Notes: generated by a model not told the origin, from the letters alone. DNA of 64,000 nucleotides from Nectonema munidae (GCA_030549495.1 JAUIRK010000110.1:744001-808000); one strand, 5' to 3'; positions 45,376 through 56,997 are shown, counted from the first letter of the stretch. Translations and numbers: made by a program.

Positions 45376-47215
45376 TTAGGGTGCAGTAAAATTTAGCTAT
45401 AAGCTGCACTTTTCAGGCAATGTTCCTTATACAAATTTATGACTTTATGCCAAATTTCAGGTTAATTTGAAAACATTTAGTCTGCAGCATTTTTATTTGA
45501 AATATGATTAGTATAATTAAACAATATTCACTTTTTTAACCTGATTTTTCACTATAAAAATATTACTATTTTTAACTATAAGTTTTAAATTTTGAAATTT
45601 TTTAGATTAATTAATTATTTCGAATGGATTCTCAACTCAGTGTATTAACAAGAGGTGCTACAAATCATCAATTTTTTGGTTCTGGAAGTGTTCTTCCAAT
45701 CGATAAGCTTCCTTCAAAAGGTGATATGTTGAAGAACTGTTGACAATATAAGTGTGAAAACGGAAAATTTGCTGATGTCTCATTGATCATAAAGATGGCT
45801 GCCGAAAGTTGTTCAGAGATATGGGAAAAAGCAATTGATGATAGAAAAGTTGCTCCACTTACTTAACCAAAAAGTTATTGAGGAAAGGCTCATGAAATTG
45901 TACAATAAAGGAGTAGACGTTAATAAAAACAAAAATAAAAGAAAGAAAACTGCATTTCAGAAAGAAATGAAAGAATTATTTGACATATGTACTTGTTTTT
46001 GTTCTCAAGCTTCTTGTCAAGATGTTAGATGCAAAAATAAAAATTGTGATGGATATCACTTAAACTGTCTATGTGATATAAAAGTTCCAAAACGTGAAGT
46101 GCGGTTTCTACTCGACCAGCGAAGTGAAAGGAATATGAAAATTGGAAACGTTGATTTTAAAGTAACAAAAATGTGGGAAAAAGTGACCGCAAAATAAAAA
46201 CTTAATGCAGAAAGATTTAAAAGACAACTTGAGGAGAAAAATAAAGATCTGGTAGTTGGTGACATTATTTCTGAAGAAGTTTTTGATGATGTAAGTGATA
46301 TTTCTCCTGACAACACTGATTGTGATTTCATACCCAATCCAAAAGATCTGAAAGACATTTCACAGAATAGAATAAACATTCCCACATTGTCCGTTACTTG
46401 TGACAGATATTTAATAGTGATTATCCCGGAGCTGTTATAGCTACTGCTACATTGATTGATTATGGCATCATAACAAAGAAGACAAGAATCAAATTATTGG
46501 GCCACATAAAATAAGAAATGAAAGAAAAAATACAGACTAAAAAGACAAGCAAGTGAAGAATCAAGTTTAGAAAACATAACGTCATTGTATTTTGATGGTA
46601 AAAAGAGCGGCATTCGAGTGATGGCAAAGAAAGAAGAAACTAATAAATGGAGTTCAAAGATAATGGTGAAAGGTCATTATTATATCATTATGATTGAACC
46701 TGGCAATGAATATCTGACACATGTCACTCCTGAATCTGGACATGGAAAAGAAATTACGAAAACTATTTATATATTTCTAGTGCAGAACATTTTAATTCAG
46801 CAGGCTATTGTTTGCGTCGGTAGTGATGGAAGGAATGCAAATGTGGGCTCAACAAATGGAGCGATTCATCATCTTGAAATATTACTTGGCCGCCCACTTC
46901 ATTATTTCATTTGTCAGCTTCACGGAAATGAGCTCCCTTTTCGTGCACTTTTTTATAAATATGATGGCAATTAAAGGGTCCCGAGCATTAGTCTGGTCCA
47001 ATTGGAAAACAATTAAAAGAGAGTTTATCTGAGCTCCCAGTTGTTTCATTTCAAGCAATTAACTTTACTAATTTCCCAGTTTTGAACGAAAAACGAAGGG
47101 AAGATCTGTCATGGGATCAAAAATATTTGTATAGAATTTGCAATGCAGTTATTACTGGTGTTGTTGATAATGATTTAGGTGCCATAGAGCCAGGTCCTCT
47201 ATGTGTATCAAGATG
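45376..47215 (+). pseudogene. hAT-like transposase A (FDGKK group), N-terminal two thirds, broken
   Basis: Sequence opens at TAGGGTGCAGTAAAA (possible left end, 45,376). Coding-like parts: KKTAFQKEMKELFDICTCFC, a Cys-rich stretch (CKNKNCDGYHLNCLCDIKVP), FLLDQRSERNMKI, then YFDGKKSG (46,587 on), KGHYYIIMIEPGNEYLTHV, VGSDGRNANVGSTNG, LEILLGRPLHYFICQLHGNE, then LSWDQKYLYRICNAV and EPGPLCVSRWNTLW, after which it stops. The Asp of FDGKK and the Asp of SDGRN fit the first two catalytic residues, equivalent to those in the remnant at 871-2,528. The frame changes at about 46,196, 46,430, 46,560 and 46,975. The C-terminal part is missing because a different hAT begins at about 47,216. Confidence 0.6.
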
Positions 47216-48407
47216 GAATACACTATGGACTAGCAAGAATTAGCGGAGTTTTGCATCATCAAATATGTTATGCTCATACAATTCATTTGGCTGTTTGTGA
47301 TGTTTTGTACAAAGAAAATAGAAGTGTAGAGACATCAGCTTATTCATCTGAAGAAAGTTCTGATGAGAACCCAATTGAGCAAGAAAATAACGATCTTAGC
47401 TTCAATTTTGACAGCCAAGCATTTGCTGTATACAATAATTTTCTCACAGATCACAACAAAAAAATGGATATAAATTTTAAAGAAATTTTAAAAAAACTTA
47501 GGAAAATTATTAAAACTTTTAAAAAATCTCCATTGAAAAACGAAATTTTACACAACTATGTCAAAAAAGAATTCAATAGAGAAAAAAATTTGGTTTTAGA
47601 CTCGAAAACAAGATGGAACAGTATAGTTTTAATGATAGAACGATTTCTTGAAATAAAATCTTGTGTTGCAAAAAGCTTAATTGACATAAAAGAAAACATT
47701 TCAGTTTCCGAATCTGAAACCAAGTTTTTATGTGATTTTATGAATACTCTGAAGACGATCAAAATTGCTTCTGAAAGAATCTGTAGTAGGGATTCAAATC
47801 TTTTGACAGCTGAAGCTGCGTTTGAGTTCATCTTTGAGGAGCTAGATTCTCTTAGTACTGCTTTGTCTTCAAAAGTTAAAGATTCTTTTATTTCCAGAAT
47901 AAGTGTCAGAAGAAACATAGAACTTATTAGTCTTTTAGAATATTTAAATTCTGGCTAAAATTATTATAAAAGATCAATCAAAAGTTTGACACTTTTAGAC
48001 CGACACCAAGTTCGTGAACTTTTTTGATCAATTTGTTAAAGGAAAAAGGAAAAAACAAAAACGAAATCATAAATATAAATGAAGAAATTCAAGTTGAAAT
48101 ATGAAAAAAAGTACAAAGTTTGAATGAAAAGCTTGAAAGCACAATTAAAAATAAAATGTATCCAAGAAATGAAATGTTTACTAATAATGGAAATACTAGT
48201 TACTCTAAAGATGTAGAAGCGTTTGAAGCAACAAGAAAAATGTCAATTCAACTTGAAAACTTGTTTAATAATTTAAAATGTATTCCACAAACATCAACGG
48301 AGTCTGAAAGAATATTTTCTTCTGCTCGGATTTTTGTCACTAAGCTTAGAACAAAGCTTAGTGACAAAAGTATCAATAGCTTGATTTTTTTTAAGAAATT
48401 TTTTTAA
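47216..48407 (+). pseudogene. hAT transposase B (dimerisation-domain type), C-terminal two thirds
   Basis: Starts within GLARISGVLHHQICYAHTIH, the zinc-binding and catalytic-core entry of ZBED-like hAT enzymes. An acidic stretch (SAYSSEESSDENPIEQEN) and a long core with LDSKTRWNSIVLMIERFL follow. The first frame closes at 47,958. A second frame (48,120-48,407) gives the dimerisation domain: LKCIPQTSTESERIFSSAR then LRTKLSDKSINSLIFFKKFF. The Glu of SER is the third catalytic residue. The N-terminal BED finger and first Asp are absent because the copy is joined to element A. Between 47,958 and 48,120 there is at least one frame change. Confidence 0.7.
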
Positions 48408-48499
48408 ACTTTCAAAATAAATAAATTTTCCTGAAATTTTTGATAATTTTTAATAAGTTTAATTATTGAAAGTTGTATTTTTCTAGATGGGTTTTAGAT

Positions 48500-48610
48500 T
48501 TGTTAAACTTCAATAAAGTTCGAGAATTCTCGAGAAATCTCGATATATTATTTTTTCTATCGAGAAATCTCAATTCGAGAAAAATTGCCAAAATATTGAA
48601 CCCTAATCGT
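48500..48610. repeat. Likely right terminus of hAT B, with nested CTCGAGAAATCTCGA words
   Basis: TCGAGAATTCTCGAGAAATC and TATCGAGAAATCTCAATTC form overlapping palindromes. The stretch ends ATATTGAACCCTAA; complemented, that is TTAGGGTTCAATAT, a plausible hAT end. Position just after the transposase stop fits. No left partner or target duplication is available because the 5' part is lost. Confidence 0.4.
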
Positions 48611-48679
48611 ACCATAACTGCACGATTTTATGAAGACAAATTACATTGTTTGTAATTCTGATTGCATCAACCTTCTATT

Positions 48680-49132
48680 CAGTGGTTTTCAAACTGCAAT
48701 TTGCGTTGCCCGAAGAAATTCAAAGGGGATCGAGAAGGGGTCACTGAGTGAACAGCGGACCTAGCTCCCTTACCCCCTATCGACGGGCTTGGTTACAGTA
48801 ATTAAGAGGGATACAAATTTTAGGCCTTGCATTAGAGTTCATATACAGTTTTGGACAATAAAAAATATTCGTCTAGCTCAAAAATCCATGGGCTATACAA
48901 ATGTGGATATTTTAAATATTCATTCCACGGTAATATAGAAAGTCCACTCAGAAGATAAACAAGTCTAATAAATACTATAAAAAAAGACATCTAATAAATA
49001 CTATAAAAAATACATATAATTAAGAAAAATATTGAAATCACACCCCCTCCCCCTTCCTCTCGAATCGAACCCCTGACTATCACACTCACACACCCAATCT
49101 CGCACTCTTCGTTCAAACTTCAGGACTATCTT
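48680..49132. mobile_element. 453-bp segment between long direct repeats, with hAT-like end and tRNA-like module
   Basis: TTGTTTGTAATTCTGATTGC then TCAACCTT occurs before (48,647-48,674) and after (49,131-49,158) this segment. The segment starts CAGTGGTTTTCAAACTGC, a classical hAT terminus, but no inverted partner is seen at its right end. A 20-bp word (CTAATAAATACTATAAAAAA) is doubled near 48,966-49,011. See the tRNA-like module at 49,045-49,112. Mechanism of the flanking duplication is unclear. Confidence 0.35.
49045..49112 (-). repeat. tRNA-like module (possible SINE head), minus strand
   Basis: On the minus strand GAGTGCGAGATTGGGTG resembles an A-box and AGGGGTTCGATTCGAGAGG holds a B-box (GGTTCGATTC), 27-35 nt apart as in tRNAs. 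The stems of a cloverleaf do not pair well, so it is not a working tRNA. Confidence 0.3.
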
Positions 49133-49285
49133 GTTTGTAATTCTGATTGCTTCAACCTTATAGCTCAGTAATATATTTGAAGAAATATTTTTTCAGTATA
49201 AAGAGTTTAGGAAACTCTTCTCTAATATGTAATGATATATTCTCATAACCTGTACGGTTGAACGCGGGTAGACAACTTGCGTGTT

Positions 49286-49453
49286 ATCTCCAACCCGTAT
49301 ATTACAATGATTCTTCTCCAACCTGTATTCTACGATGATTCATCTCCAACCTGTATACTACGATGTTCCATCTCCAACCTGTATAATACGATGATTCATC
49401 TCCAACCTGTATACTACAATGATTCATCTCCAACCTGTATACTACGATGGTTT
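49286..49453 (+). repeat. 28-bp minisatellite, six units
   Basis: Unit ATCTCCAACCTGTATACTAC plus GATGATTC, starting at 49,286, 49,314, 49,342, 49,370, 49,398 and 49,426. Two further units lie at 49,571-49,632. Between and after the clusters a roughly 75-bp module (CATTTTGCTAGATGTAAG, CCTCATTCGGGGAGA, AAGTTATTACMTATAT) occurs at 49,500 and 49,640, with a third decayed copy at 49,827. It is therefore a compound minisatellite of about 140 bp. Confidence 0.85.
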
Positions 49454-49719
49454 CTATTCCATGTACAAATAACTAGGGAGACAATGTTCAATTTTCTGTT
49501 CACATTTTGCTAGATGTAAGATTTGATATACCTCATTCGGGGAGACGATGCTACATAAGTTATTACCTATATACATGTATACTACGATGGTTCATCTCCA
49601 ACCTGTATACCGCAATGGTTCATCTCCAACCTATCAGTTCATATTTTGCTAGATGTAAGATTTCATATACCTCATTCGGGGAGAGGATGCTAGATAAGTT
49701 ATTACATATATTTTTGCAA

Positions 49720-50140
49720 TTTTTTCACGATATTAAATAATATATTTTATCAAATAATCAAAATAAAATTCTGTAATCAAAGAATCGAAAAATATTCTTT
49801 AAAAAATCAAAAAATATCAAACTTTCTGTTCATATTTTGCTACCTCATACGATGTTACAAAAGTTATTACCTTTACTTTGCAATTTGCACGATTTTAAAT
49901 ATTATATTTGTCAAATAATCAAAGAATCGAAAAATGTTCAAATCAAAAAATATTTATTCATATAAAGTTTAAAAAATATTTTTGGATTATTTATATATAA
50001 GTTAAAATTTTTTCTTTAAATATAATTTTTTTTCTTTTTTTACAAAGCAAAACAATCAGTTCAAATAAAAGTAATGAACCATTTATTTTATTTTTTAAAT
50101 AAATTTGTATTATATTTTTAGTTTTTATTTAGATTTTAAT
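49720..50140. other. AT-rich spacer
   Basis: Very AT-rich with short AAAATATT-type words and a third decayed minisatellite module. No coding signal. Confidence 0.3.
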
Positions 50141-50143
50141 TAT

Positions 50144-51740
50144 GTTTTCAAAAAAAAGCTGTATTAATTCTCCTAACTTATTTTGTTATATATGTGGAGA
50201 ATACACGTTACCTGAAAATCAGAAAAATATTTCTCCTTTTGTCCAAAAAGCCTATTTAGCATATTATAAAATTAGACTAGGTGATCAGGAAAAAAGTTAG
50301 GCGCCTCATATTGTTTGTAAATTATGTAGAGAACATTTAAGACAGTGGACAAAAGGGAAAAGAAAAAAATGAGGTTCGTAATTCCAATGATATGGCGAGA
50401 ATCAAAAATCCTGTAGATCACTGTTACTTTTGTAAAATAAACTTGAAAGGAATAAATAGGAAAAATAAAAAAGCACTTTGCTACCCTAATCTTAATTCTG
50501 CTATTAGACCAGTCTCACACAACGAAGAACTTGTTCCAATTTTCAGTGATTTGCCTGAAATCGATATAGAAAATAGTCATGATTCTTTACCTGAAGATGA
50601 TCACGAAGATGAAAATTTCTTTGATCCACGCCATCAACTTTTTTCTCAAATGGAGTTAAACGATTTAGTTTGTGATTTAAATTTACCAAAAAATTCAACT
50701 GAACTGTTAGCTTCTAGTTTGAAAGAAAAAAATCTTTTACAAAAATCTGTTTATATAACATTTTATCGCAATCGCAATGAAGACTTTCTTCCTTTTTTTT
50801 AAAAAGAAAATAACTTAGTTTTTTGTTTCGATGTTGTTGGACTTCTTAAACAACTTGGAATTGAAGAGTACAGATCAGAAGAATGGCGTCTCTTTATAGA
50901 CTGCTCTAAACGTAGCTTAAAGTGTTTTGTTACATAACGGTAACATCTTTGGTTCTGTACCTGTAGGTCATTCTACAACTCAAGGAAAAATAAAGTTGAT
51001 TTTGAAAAAAATAAAATATTAGGATCATAACTGGGTAATATGTGTTGACTTAAAAGTTATTAATTTATTAATGGGAGATCAGCGAGGTTACACTAAATAT
51101 TCCTGTGTATGTGAATAGTAGAGATCAAGCAAATCATTATATCAAAAAAAGTTGGGAGCCAAGATTAGAGGAAAAAAGAAGCAAGATTTTTAACCAAATT
51201 GAAGAAGCATTAATTAACAAAGAAAAATACAATTTCCTCCTTTACATATCAAGCTTGGAATGATTAAACAGTTCGTAAAAGCCCTAAATAAGAATGGAGA
51301 CTATTTTAAGTACATTTGCAAAAAATTTCAAAGCTCAACAAGTGAAAAACTCAAAGCAGGAATTTTTCATGGGCCACAGATTCGCTTACTTTTAAAAGAC
51401 AAAAAGTATGCTTTAGCCTGGTCAGCGTTTTGAGAGGTTGTAGAAAATTTTCTTGGAAATTACAGAGATAAGAGCTATAAAAGTATTGTAGACAAATTGA
51501 TGGCATCTTACTGTAAGCTTGGAGCTAACATGAGCATCAAAATGCATTTTTTGCATAGCCATTTGCATCGATTTCCTGAAAATCATGGGGACGTAAGCGA
51601 TGAACAAGGAGAACGCTTTCATCAGGATATCAAGGAAATGGAAAATAAATATCAAGGAAGGTGGGACGTTGTAATGCTTGTGGATTACTGTAAAAGAAAT
51701 GTTCCTCATATTCAACATAACGCAAATTTTTACCATTTTA
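50144..51740 (+). pseudogene. Transposase-like gene of the EQGERFHQDI family, broken
   Basis: From ATG 50,144: SPNLFCYICGEYTLPE, then KNISPFVQKAYLAYYKIRLG, a second Cys pair (VCKLCREHLRQW), DHCYFCKINLKGI, YPNLNSAIRPVSHNEE, LNDLVCDLNLPKNSTELLAS, LKEKNLLQKS, EEWRLFIDC, and near the end NMSIKMHFLHSHLHRFPENH then SDEQGERFHQDIKEMENKYQ and GRWDVVMLVDY. I know this block order from a large family of uncharacterised single-ORF proteins in arthropods and other invertebrates. They behave like mobile elements, but I cannot assign a superfamily. The paired Cys motifs look zinc-binding and the GER Glu may be catalytic. The copy is interrupted several times. A second, shorter copy in opposite orientation lies at 61,440-62,106. 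Confidence 0.6.
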
Positions 51741-51844
51741 AGAATTTTTTTATGAATTTTTCTTTTTATATGTATATTTTTTATATAAAATATAGTATTT
51801 TTAAAGTTTTTATTTTAAACAGAAATTTTTTAAAGAATTATTAA

Positions 51845-52235
51845 AAAGAGAGTTTATGTGTTCACTACCTATAACTTCAATCTTACTCAGACAATAAATC
51901 TGACCTGATAAAGATAAAAGAACTATCAATTTGAACTCAGCAAAGCAGATATGTTTAACTTTTGTTAAAAAAGTCAAGTTACCAACAAAAAAATATTTTT
52001 GTGACGTTGTGACAACCTCAAGTAACGCTTTGTGCATCTTATTTTCGAAAGTTGTTTTCTATGAAATCTTGAAGTACGTGGAGAAAAAGGAGGTAAAATG
52101 TAGACTTCGTTCATGTTCTGGCTAATTATATTATAAACTGTTATCCTATCATTACGCTTGTATCTATAGGCTAAAGAAGGAAGGGATGACTCAAGTAGTC
52201 TTTCTTTTTCAAAACTTTTTCTTTTTACACGATCT
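51845..52235. other. Spacer
   Basis: No coding motif recognised. Probably trailing sequence of the element before and target sequence of the LINE after. Confidence 0.25.
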
Positions 52236-52239
52236 TTCA

Positions 52240-53115
52240 TCATTAATGATCAGCTTCAATCTAAAATTCAATAGAAAAAAAATAAGAGCGATAGTTTTCT
52301 CTTCATCTTCTCAAAATCAAGAGATCTTTTTTCCCAGCATACCTTTGCATGATGGCCTACATATACCCATTTGTGACAAATTCAATGTACTTGGCGTCTC
52401 TTTAGATAAAAATATGGTGTTTGATCAACTGGTCTCTGATCTCTTAAAAAGTGGATATGCTTTTTTGAAAAACCTATCGAAAATTGCCAAACCTCTTACC
52501 CGAAATAATGTTAAAGTTTTACTGAACTCCTATGTTATTAATAAACTTAATTATTGCAATTCTCTGCTCTTCGGAATGTATGATTATCAAATCAAAAAGT
52601 TACAAGTATTGCAAAATACTTGTGCTAGAGTAATCTTAAAGATTCCTCGAAGACAAAGAGTTTCAAATGAACTCGAAAATTTACATTGGCTTACCATTAG
52701 AAGAAGAATAGATTTTAGAGTTTTGGTCCAAACTTTCAAATGCTTACATTTTCGTATACCTTTTTATTTGGCTCAAAAGATGTCTTTAAATTCAAGCATG
52801 CGATTGAAGACTTCTTTTACTGGCAATGGAAGAACTGTTATGAGTGCAGAAAAACTCTGGAATGGTTTACCTTTATACTTGAGGAGTATTTAATGATTTA
52901 AATACTTTTAAGAAAAGCTTGAAAACTTACCTATTTTCTTCAGAAATCATATCAAACAGAATTTAAAATTTCCTTCTATTTTTTTTCTTGTATTCATATT
53001 TGCTTTGTGTTTGCATGTTTCTTAGATTATTATGGAATGTGTGTAGCGAGACTGTACAGTCTATAAATTAGCAGTAGTTTCGCTCTAAATAAATCTTTCA
53101 TTCATTCATTCATTT
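52240..53115 (+). pseudogene. CR1/L2-like LINE, 5'-truncated: end of RT and 3' tail
   Basis: Frame open 52,186-52,893. FNLKFNRKKIRAIVFSSSS, KFNVLGVSLDKNMVF, LLNSYVINKLNYCNSLLFG, KKLQVLQNTCARVILKIP and LENLHWLTIRRRIDFRV match the C-terminal RT and post-RT region of Jockey/CR1/L2-group LINEs. The frame closes at TAA 52,891-52,893, but the expected continuation (NDLNTFKKSLKTYLF) follows at once in another frame, so one base is lost or gained there. The 3' end is AATAAATCTTTCATTCATTC, a short tandem tail typical of this group instead of poly(A). About 5 kb of the 5' part is missing. The RT catalytic palm is not included. Confidence 0.75.
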
Positions 53116-53697
53116 AATCTAGAAATTTTCAAGCCTTTTATTTTCTTTGTTATGAATCTCTGCACTTTTTCCAACTTTTTCATATCCTTTATACGAGTTG
53201 GATATTATTACGTTCCCATATTCAAGGTGTAGACGTATAGATTTATACAAAGTATGGCTATTTCAGCGTTGAAAACAGAAAAATGTCTGAAGATTTGAAA
53301 AATGACTGAGTAGGCTTGGGTGATTGCTTTAGAAATATGAAATTCAAAGCGCAGTTTGAGATCAATTCGTTTAATATCATAACCCCCGTGAAGTTATTTT
53401 TCTTACCAATTTGGAGATGACTAAAATTGGAAAAATTAAGACCCATTCAATTTTCAAAAAAAAGAAGTTTTCAATTTTTCTTCTATAAAAGAAGGCAGCC
53501 AGCTAAGTGTGTAGAATCGTTCTTTGAAGAGATAAGTTAAAAATAAAATCACACTCCTTTCAAATGAAAGTTCTTCACGAATGCTTACTTTACATTTTAA
53601 ATGATACTTGAAAATGAAGTAGCAAAAAACATATTGTGATAATACCGCATTTATTTTATTCTTGTGGTATATGTATATAGCATTATATCTCCCTTAA
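52889..53697 (+). repeat. 809-bp direct repeat X1, TTAA at both ends
   Basis: Runs from TTTAATGATTTAAAT (TTAA 52,890-52,893) to ATATCTCCCTTAA (TTAA 53,694-53,697). It is identical to 56,998-57,806 except for one base I could find (C at 53,648, T at 57,757), with no length change (offset 4,109 throughout). It contains the last about 220 bp of the LINE and about 580 bp of flanking DNA, so it is not itself an element. Confidence 0.95.
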
Positions 53698-54754
53698 CCT
53701 TAGCAGGACGGAACTTTTTAGAGCAACACTAAGGACGGTTAATGGGAGTTTTACTCCAATTTTTAAAAAAAGTATATTTCTTTTTTTTAATAAAGCTTTA
53801 GCATATCAAAGTCCTTTTAAGAATGTTTTTGTTCAGTTTGATATGTTTCCATGTTTTTTATACGAAAAAAAACAAAAAACTTATTTTAAAATTAACGCCA
53901 TCTATAATAAAAAAGAGTTTGTTTTAGTTAACGTCATCTATAATAAAAATAAAAATTGCATTCGAACTTCCATAACGTTTACACTTATTAGATATACATA
54001 TCTAAGAAAAAAAATTCATCTATTATATTATTTGTTAAATTATTTCAACAAACGCTACTTCATATGCAAAAAAGGCATATTAATCATAGATTAATATTTA
54101 GTTTTTTTCAAATATATATATAAAAAAATGAACTAACATTCAAGTTTATATTCACAATCTATGGTTCAAAATAAAACCATTCAAGTCACACTATATAATG
54201 TGATCTAGTTCGATGGATATGACGAAGAGCACGTATTCTGTACACATACACAAAATTTAGGTGGCATGATGATTCTCTTGTGATAGATATTATAAACTTT
54301 TTTCGTAATCCCTTCGCACAGAAATCTAAGTATTTATCCACACATAACAAATGATTTACAATTTGTGCGTATCTTTCACATACTTTATTGTTTATGTGTA
54401 TGATTTTGTGCGTATCTACCACATACTTTATTGTTTATGTGTATGATAGATGTACTTCTTACTCTGTAATTTTATTTATATGAGTGAGGTTCATGTTACT
54501 GAATGTAATCAATACCCTTGAACCATAGATTATTCCGCGCTTATTCTTTATAAGGCAGTACACTTTCATCTGTATCATTTCTTGGATTCATTTCATATCT
54601 TTGAAAAACTACCGTCTTTGCACATATAATCTATCCTTTACATCTTCTTGAGTTGAACGTTGTTTATTTTATCTTTTCTAAATCACCTCATCTTCAACTA
54701 TTTTTTTCAATTTTATTGTTGTTCCTTCGTTCTGATTATTACTCTCTTCAATTT

Positions 54755-56484
54755 ATGAGTTCTACAAACAGTGATTCTGAAAGTTTTGCTGGGGAAAGCG
54801 TTGCATCCGATGTTTACTCTTTGAGTGAATATGAAACGGTTTGTAGAAGCAGTAGTGAAAGTGATAGTGAAAGAGAAGGAGACGATCTTATAGCTCCCGA
54901 TATGACAAAGTACTCATGGGAGCCTTATAGAGATACTCGTGGAAGGAGTCTTGGTGTCAATACTCGTAATATTGCCTCATTTTCACCTGGTCCCAAAGGA
55001 GATGCAAAAAATTTGACAAACTCATTAGATGTATTCTCCCTTTTTTTTTACTCAAAGCCTGATACATCACATATACGAGTGTACTAAAGCTAAAATTGAT
55101 GAAAATTACAGGTAACTTAATTTTTTATCTCTGTTTTCTCTAATTATAATTTTTTTAGTTTGAGCCAACCTTTTTTTGAAAGTTTGCGTTATTGCGCTCT
55201 CAAATTTTCGATAGAAGATATGCTTGCCTATTTTGGATGTATTTTTCACATTGGGCAGTCCAAAAATCAACAAATTGATCTAAAATATTTATTTTCTGAC
55301 AAAAATGGAGAGCCTTTTTTGAAAGCTGCCATAAGCAGAGACATGTTTATATTCATAAACTATTTCATACGCTTTGACTTGAAAAAAGATAGGAATCCAT
55401 TAGACAAATTGAGTCCAATTAGATACCTACATGATGAGATCGTTAGTAGTTGTGTCAAGTATTGGTGCCCAACAGATTATATAACAATTGATGAACAGTT
55501 AGTCAAGTATCGGGGAAGATCTCCAATAAAAGTGTATGATCCTTCAAAACCAGGAAGATACGGGATGAAGGTCTATCACTGTAATGATTCAAGAAGTTTT
55601 TGTTTTGGCCAGTGAAGTGTATGTAACAGGTTTATCTGATAAAGAGTATTTCAAACCAGCAAACATAGTCAAAAGTTGAAAAATCAAAAGTACCTAGTGG
55701 TTGTGGAGTTTATGTTGATCGGTTTTTTATGACACATGAACTCTGTTTTCAGGACTAAATCTCAAAGGTTGACAATTTGTGGAACGGTCAGAAGTAATAG
55801 AAGGTTTGTTCCGTATTTATTACGTCCTGCACACTTAAAAGGTCTAAACCTTGTAGAAATGGAAAGTAAATTTTTATATACTGAATATGCTTCGCTGACT
55901 ATATACATTCCAGAAAAACATGCAAAAAAAATTTCAAGCCTGTTTATATGATGTCCAGTCAGCATATTTCAAAGATAGACACACTAGGTAATAAAAAAAA
56001 GCCTGAAACAATTGTAGACTACAATAGTTATAAAGGCGGTGTTGATACTTTCAACATGATGGTTCGTAGTTTTACTTGTTACAGAGCCTCAAGAAGATGG
56101 CCTATGACTATTTTCACAAATTTTCTCGATATGGTAGCAAGTAATTGTTGGATTATAGTCAAAGCCAACATGCCTGATTTGTACCCAAGTACTTCCAGAG
56201 GTGGTAGAAAGTATTTTATTAGAAATTTAGCGCTAAGTCTAACTGAAAAGTCAATGATAATTAGGTGCGAGAACGCATCTACTCGCTTGATTACTAAGAA
56301 TCTTCTCTCTTTTTATGGGTTCACAAGAACGACTGAAATTGCTCCAACAACAACCCGAAGAGGATACTGTTTTGTTTCTAATTGTCATCCCAGAAAGAGA
56401 GGAACCAGAAAGTGTCAAAAATGTTCAAGATCTATTTGTAAAAATCACACTATACTCATTTGTCCTGAATGTCAGAATGTCTAA
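54755..56484 (+). pseudogene. piggyBac transposase, recent but broken
   Basis: Start ATG 54,755 (MSSTNSDSESFAGESVASD) gives the acidic, Ser-rich N-terminus of the family. A 47-nt intron (55,112-55,158) fits. DDE_Tnp_1_7 blocks follow: LRYCALKFSIEDMLAYFGCI, YFIRFDLKKDRNPLDKLSPI, DYITIDEQLVKYRGRSPIKV, PSKPGRYGMKVYH, GVYVDRFFMTHEL, VDYNSYKGGVDTFNMM and WPMTIFTNFLDMVASNCWII. The Asp residues of RFD, YVD and GGVD, the likely catalytic three, are present; the fourth conserved Asp (family VDTLDQM) is Asn. The C-terminal Cys/His finger is complete (CFVSNC ... CQKCSRSICKNH ... CPEC). Breaks: a frame change near 55,075, another near 55,595, a TGA at about 55,677, a frame change before 55,740 and one near 55,945. 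Confidence 0.85.
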
Positions 56485-56658
56485 ATTATTATTGACTTCA
56501 TGCCTTATTCTTACATTTTATATGATATATTTTTCGCAATATCTATTTTGTTTCGTGTAACTTCGTGGTTCTTGTAATTAAATTTCGTGTACTTGAATAT
56601 TTTTAGAACACTTTTAGAATGTAAATAAAGCTCACTTTTCAAATTTGAATTTTTTTAC

Positions 56659-56997
56659 TTTATAATTTTTCAAAAAATAATAATAGTTTGTAACTTTTTT
56701 TTTCTAAAATGGTGATCTAGACAAAATGATTGATAAATACATTTCTATTTAGTAACTTTCATATACTTTTTTTGATGAAAAAAGGGTTCAAAAATTTCTG
56801 TTGACGTAACTCCCACTCCGTCCTGCGAAGAAACTTTATGATTTTTCAAAAAATAATAATAGTTTGTAACTTTTTTTTTGTAAAATAGTGATCTAGACAA
56901 AATAATTGAAAAATACATTTATATTTTTAAGTGACTTTCATATACTTTTTTTGATTCAAAAAGGGTTCAAAATTTTCTGTTGACGTAAAACTCCCAC
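56659..56997 (+). repeat. Tandem duplication of the piggyBac right end (about 176 + 163 bp)
   Basis: Unit A 56,659-56,834 and unit B 56,835-56,997 share TTTATRATTTTTCAAAAAAT, AATAGTTTGTAACTTTTTTT, TGATCTAGACAAAAT, AAAAAGGGTTCAAAA and CTGTTGACGTAA. Unit A ends CTCCCACTCCGTCCTGCGAAG; unit B stops at CTCCCAC before TTTAA, so it lacks the outermost 14 bases. Confidence 0.85.

Noticed and set aside
46056-46385. 109-codon minus-strand ORF
   Set aside because: Antisense shadow of the hAT-like transposase A remnant.
47556-47918. 120-codon minus-strand ORF
   Set aside because: Antisense shadow of hAT transposase B.
53258-53446. 62-codon minus-strand ORF, identical to one at 57,367-57,555
   Set aside because: Its repetition comes from the 809-bp direct duplication; no coding motif is present.
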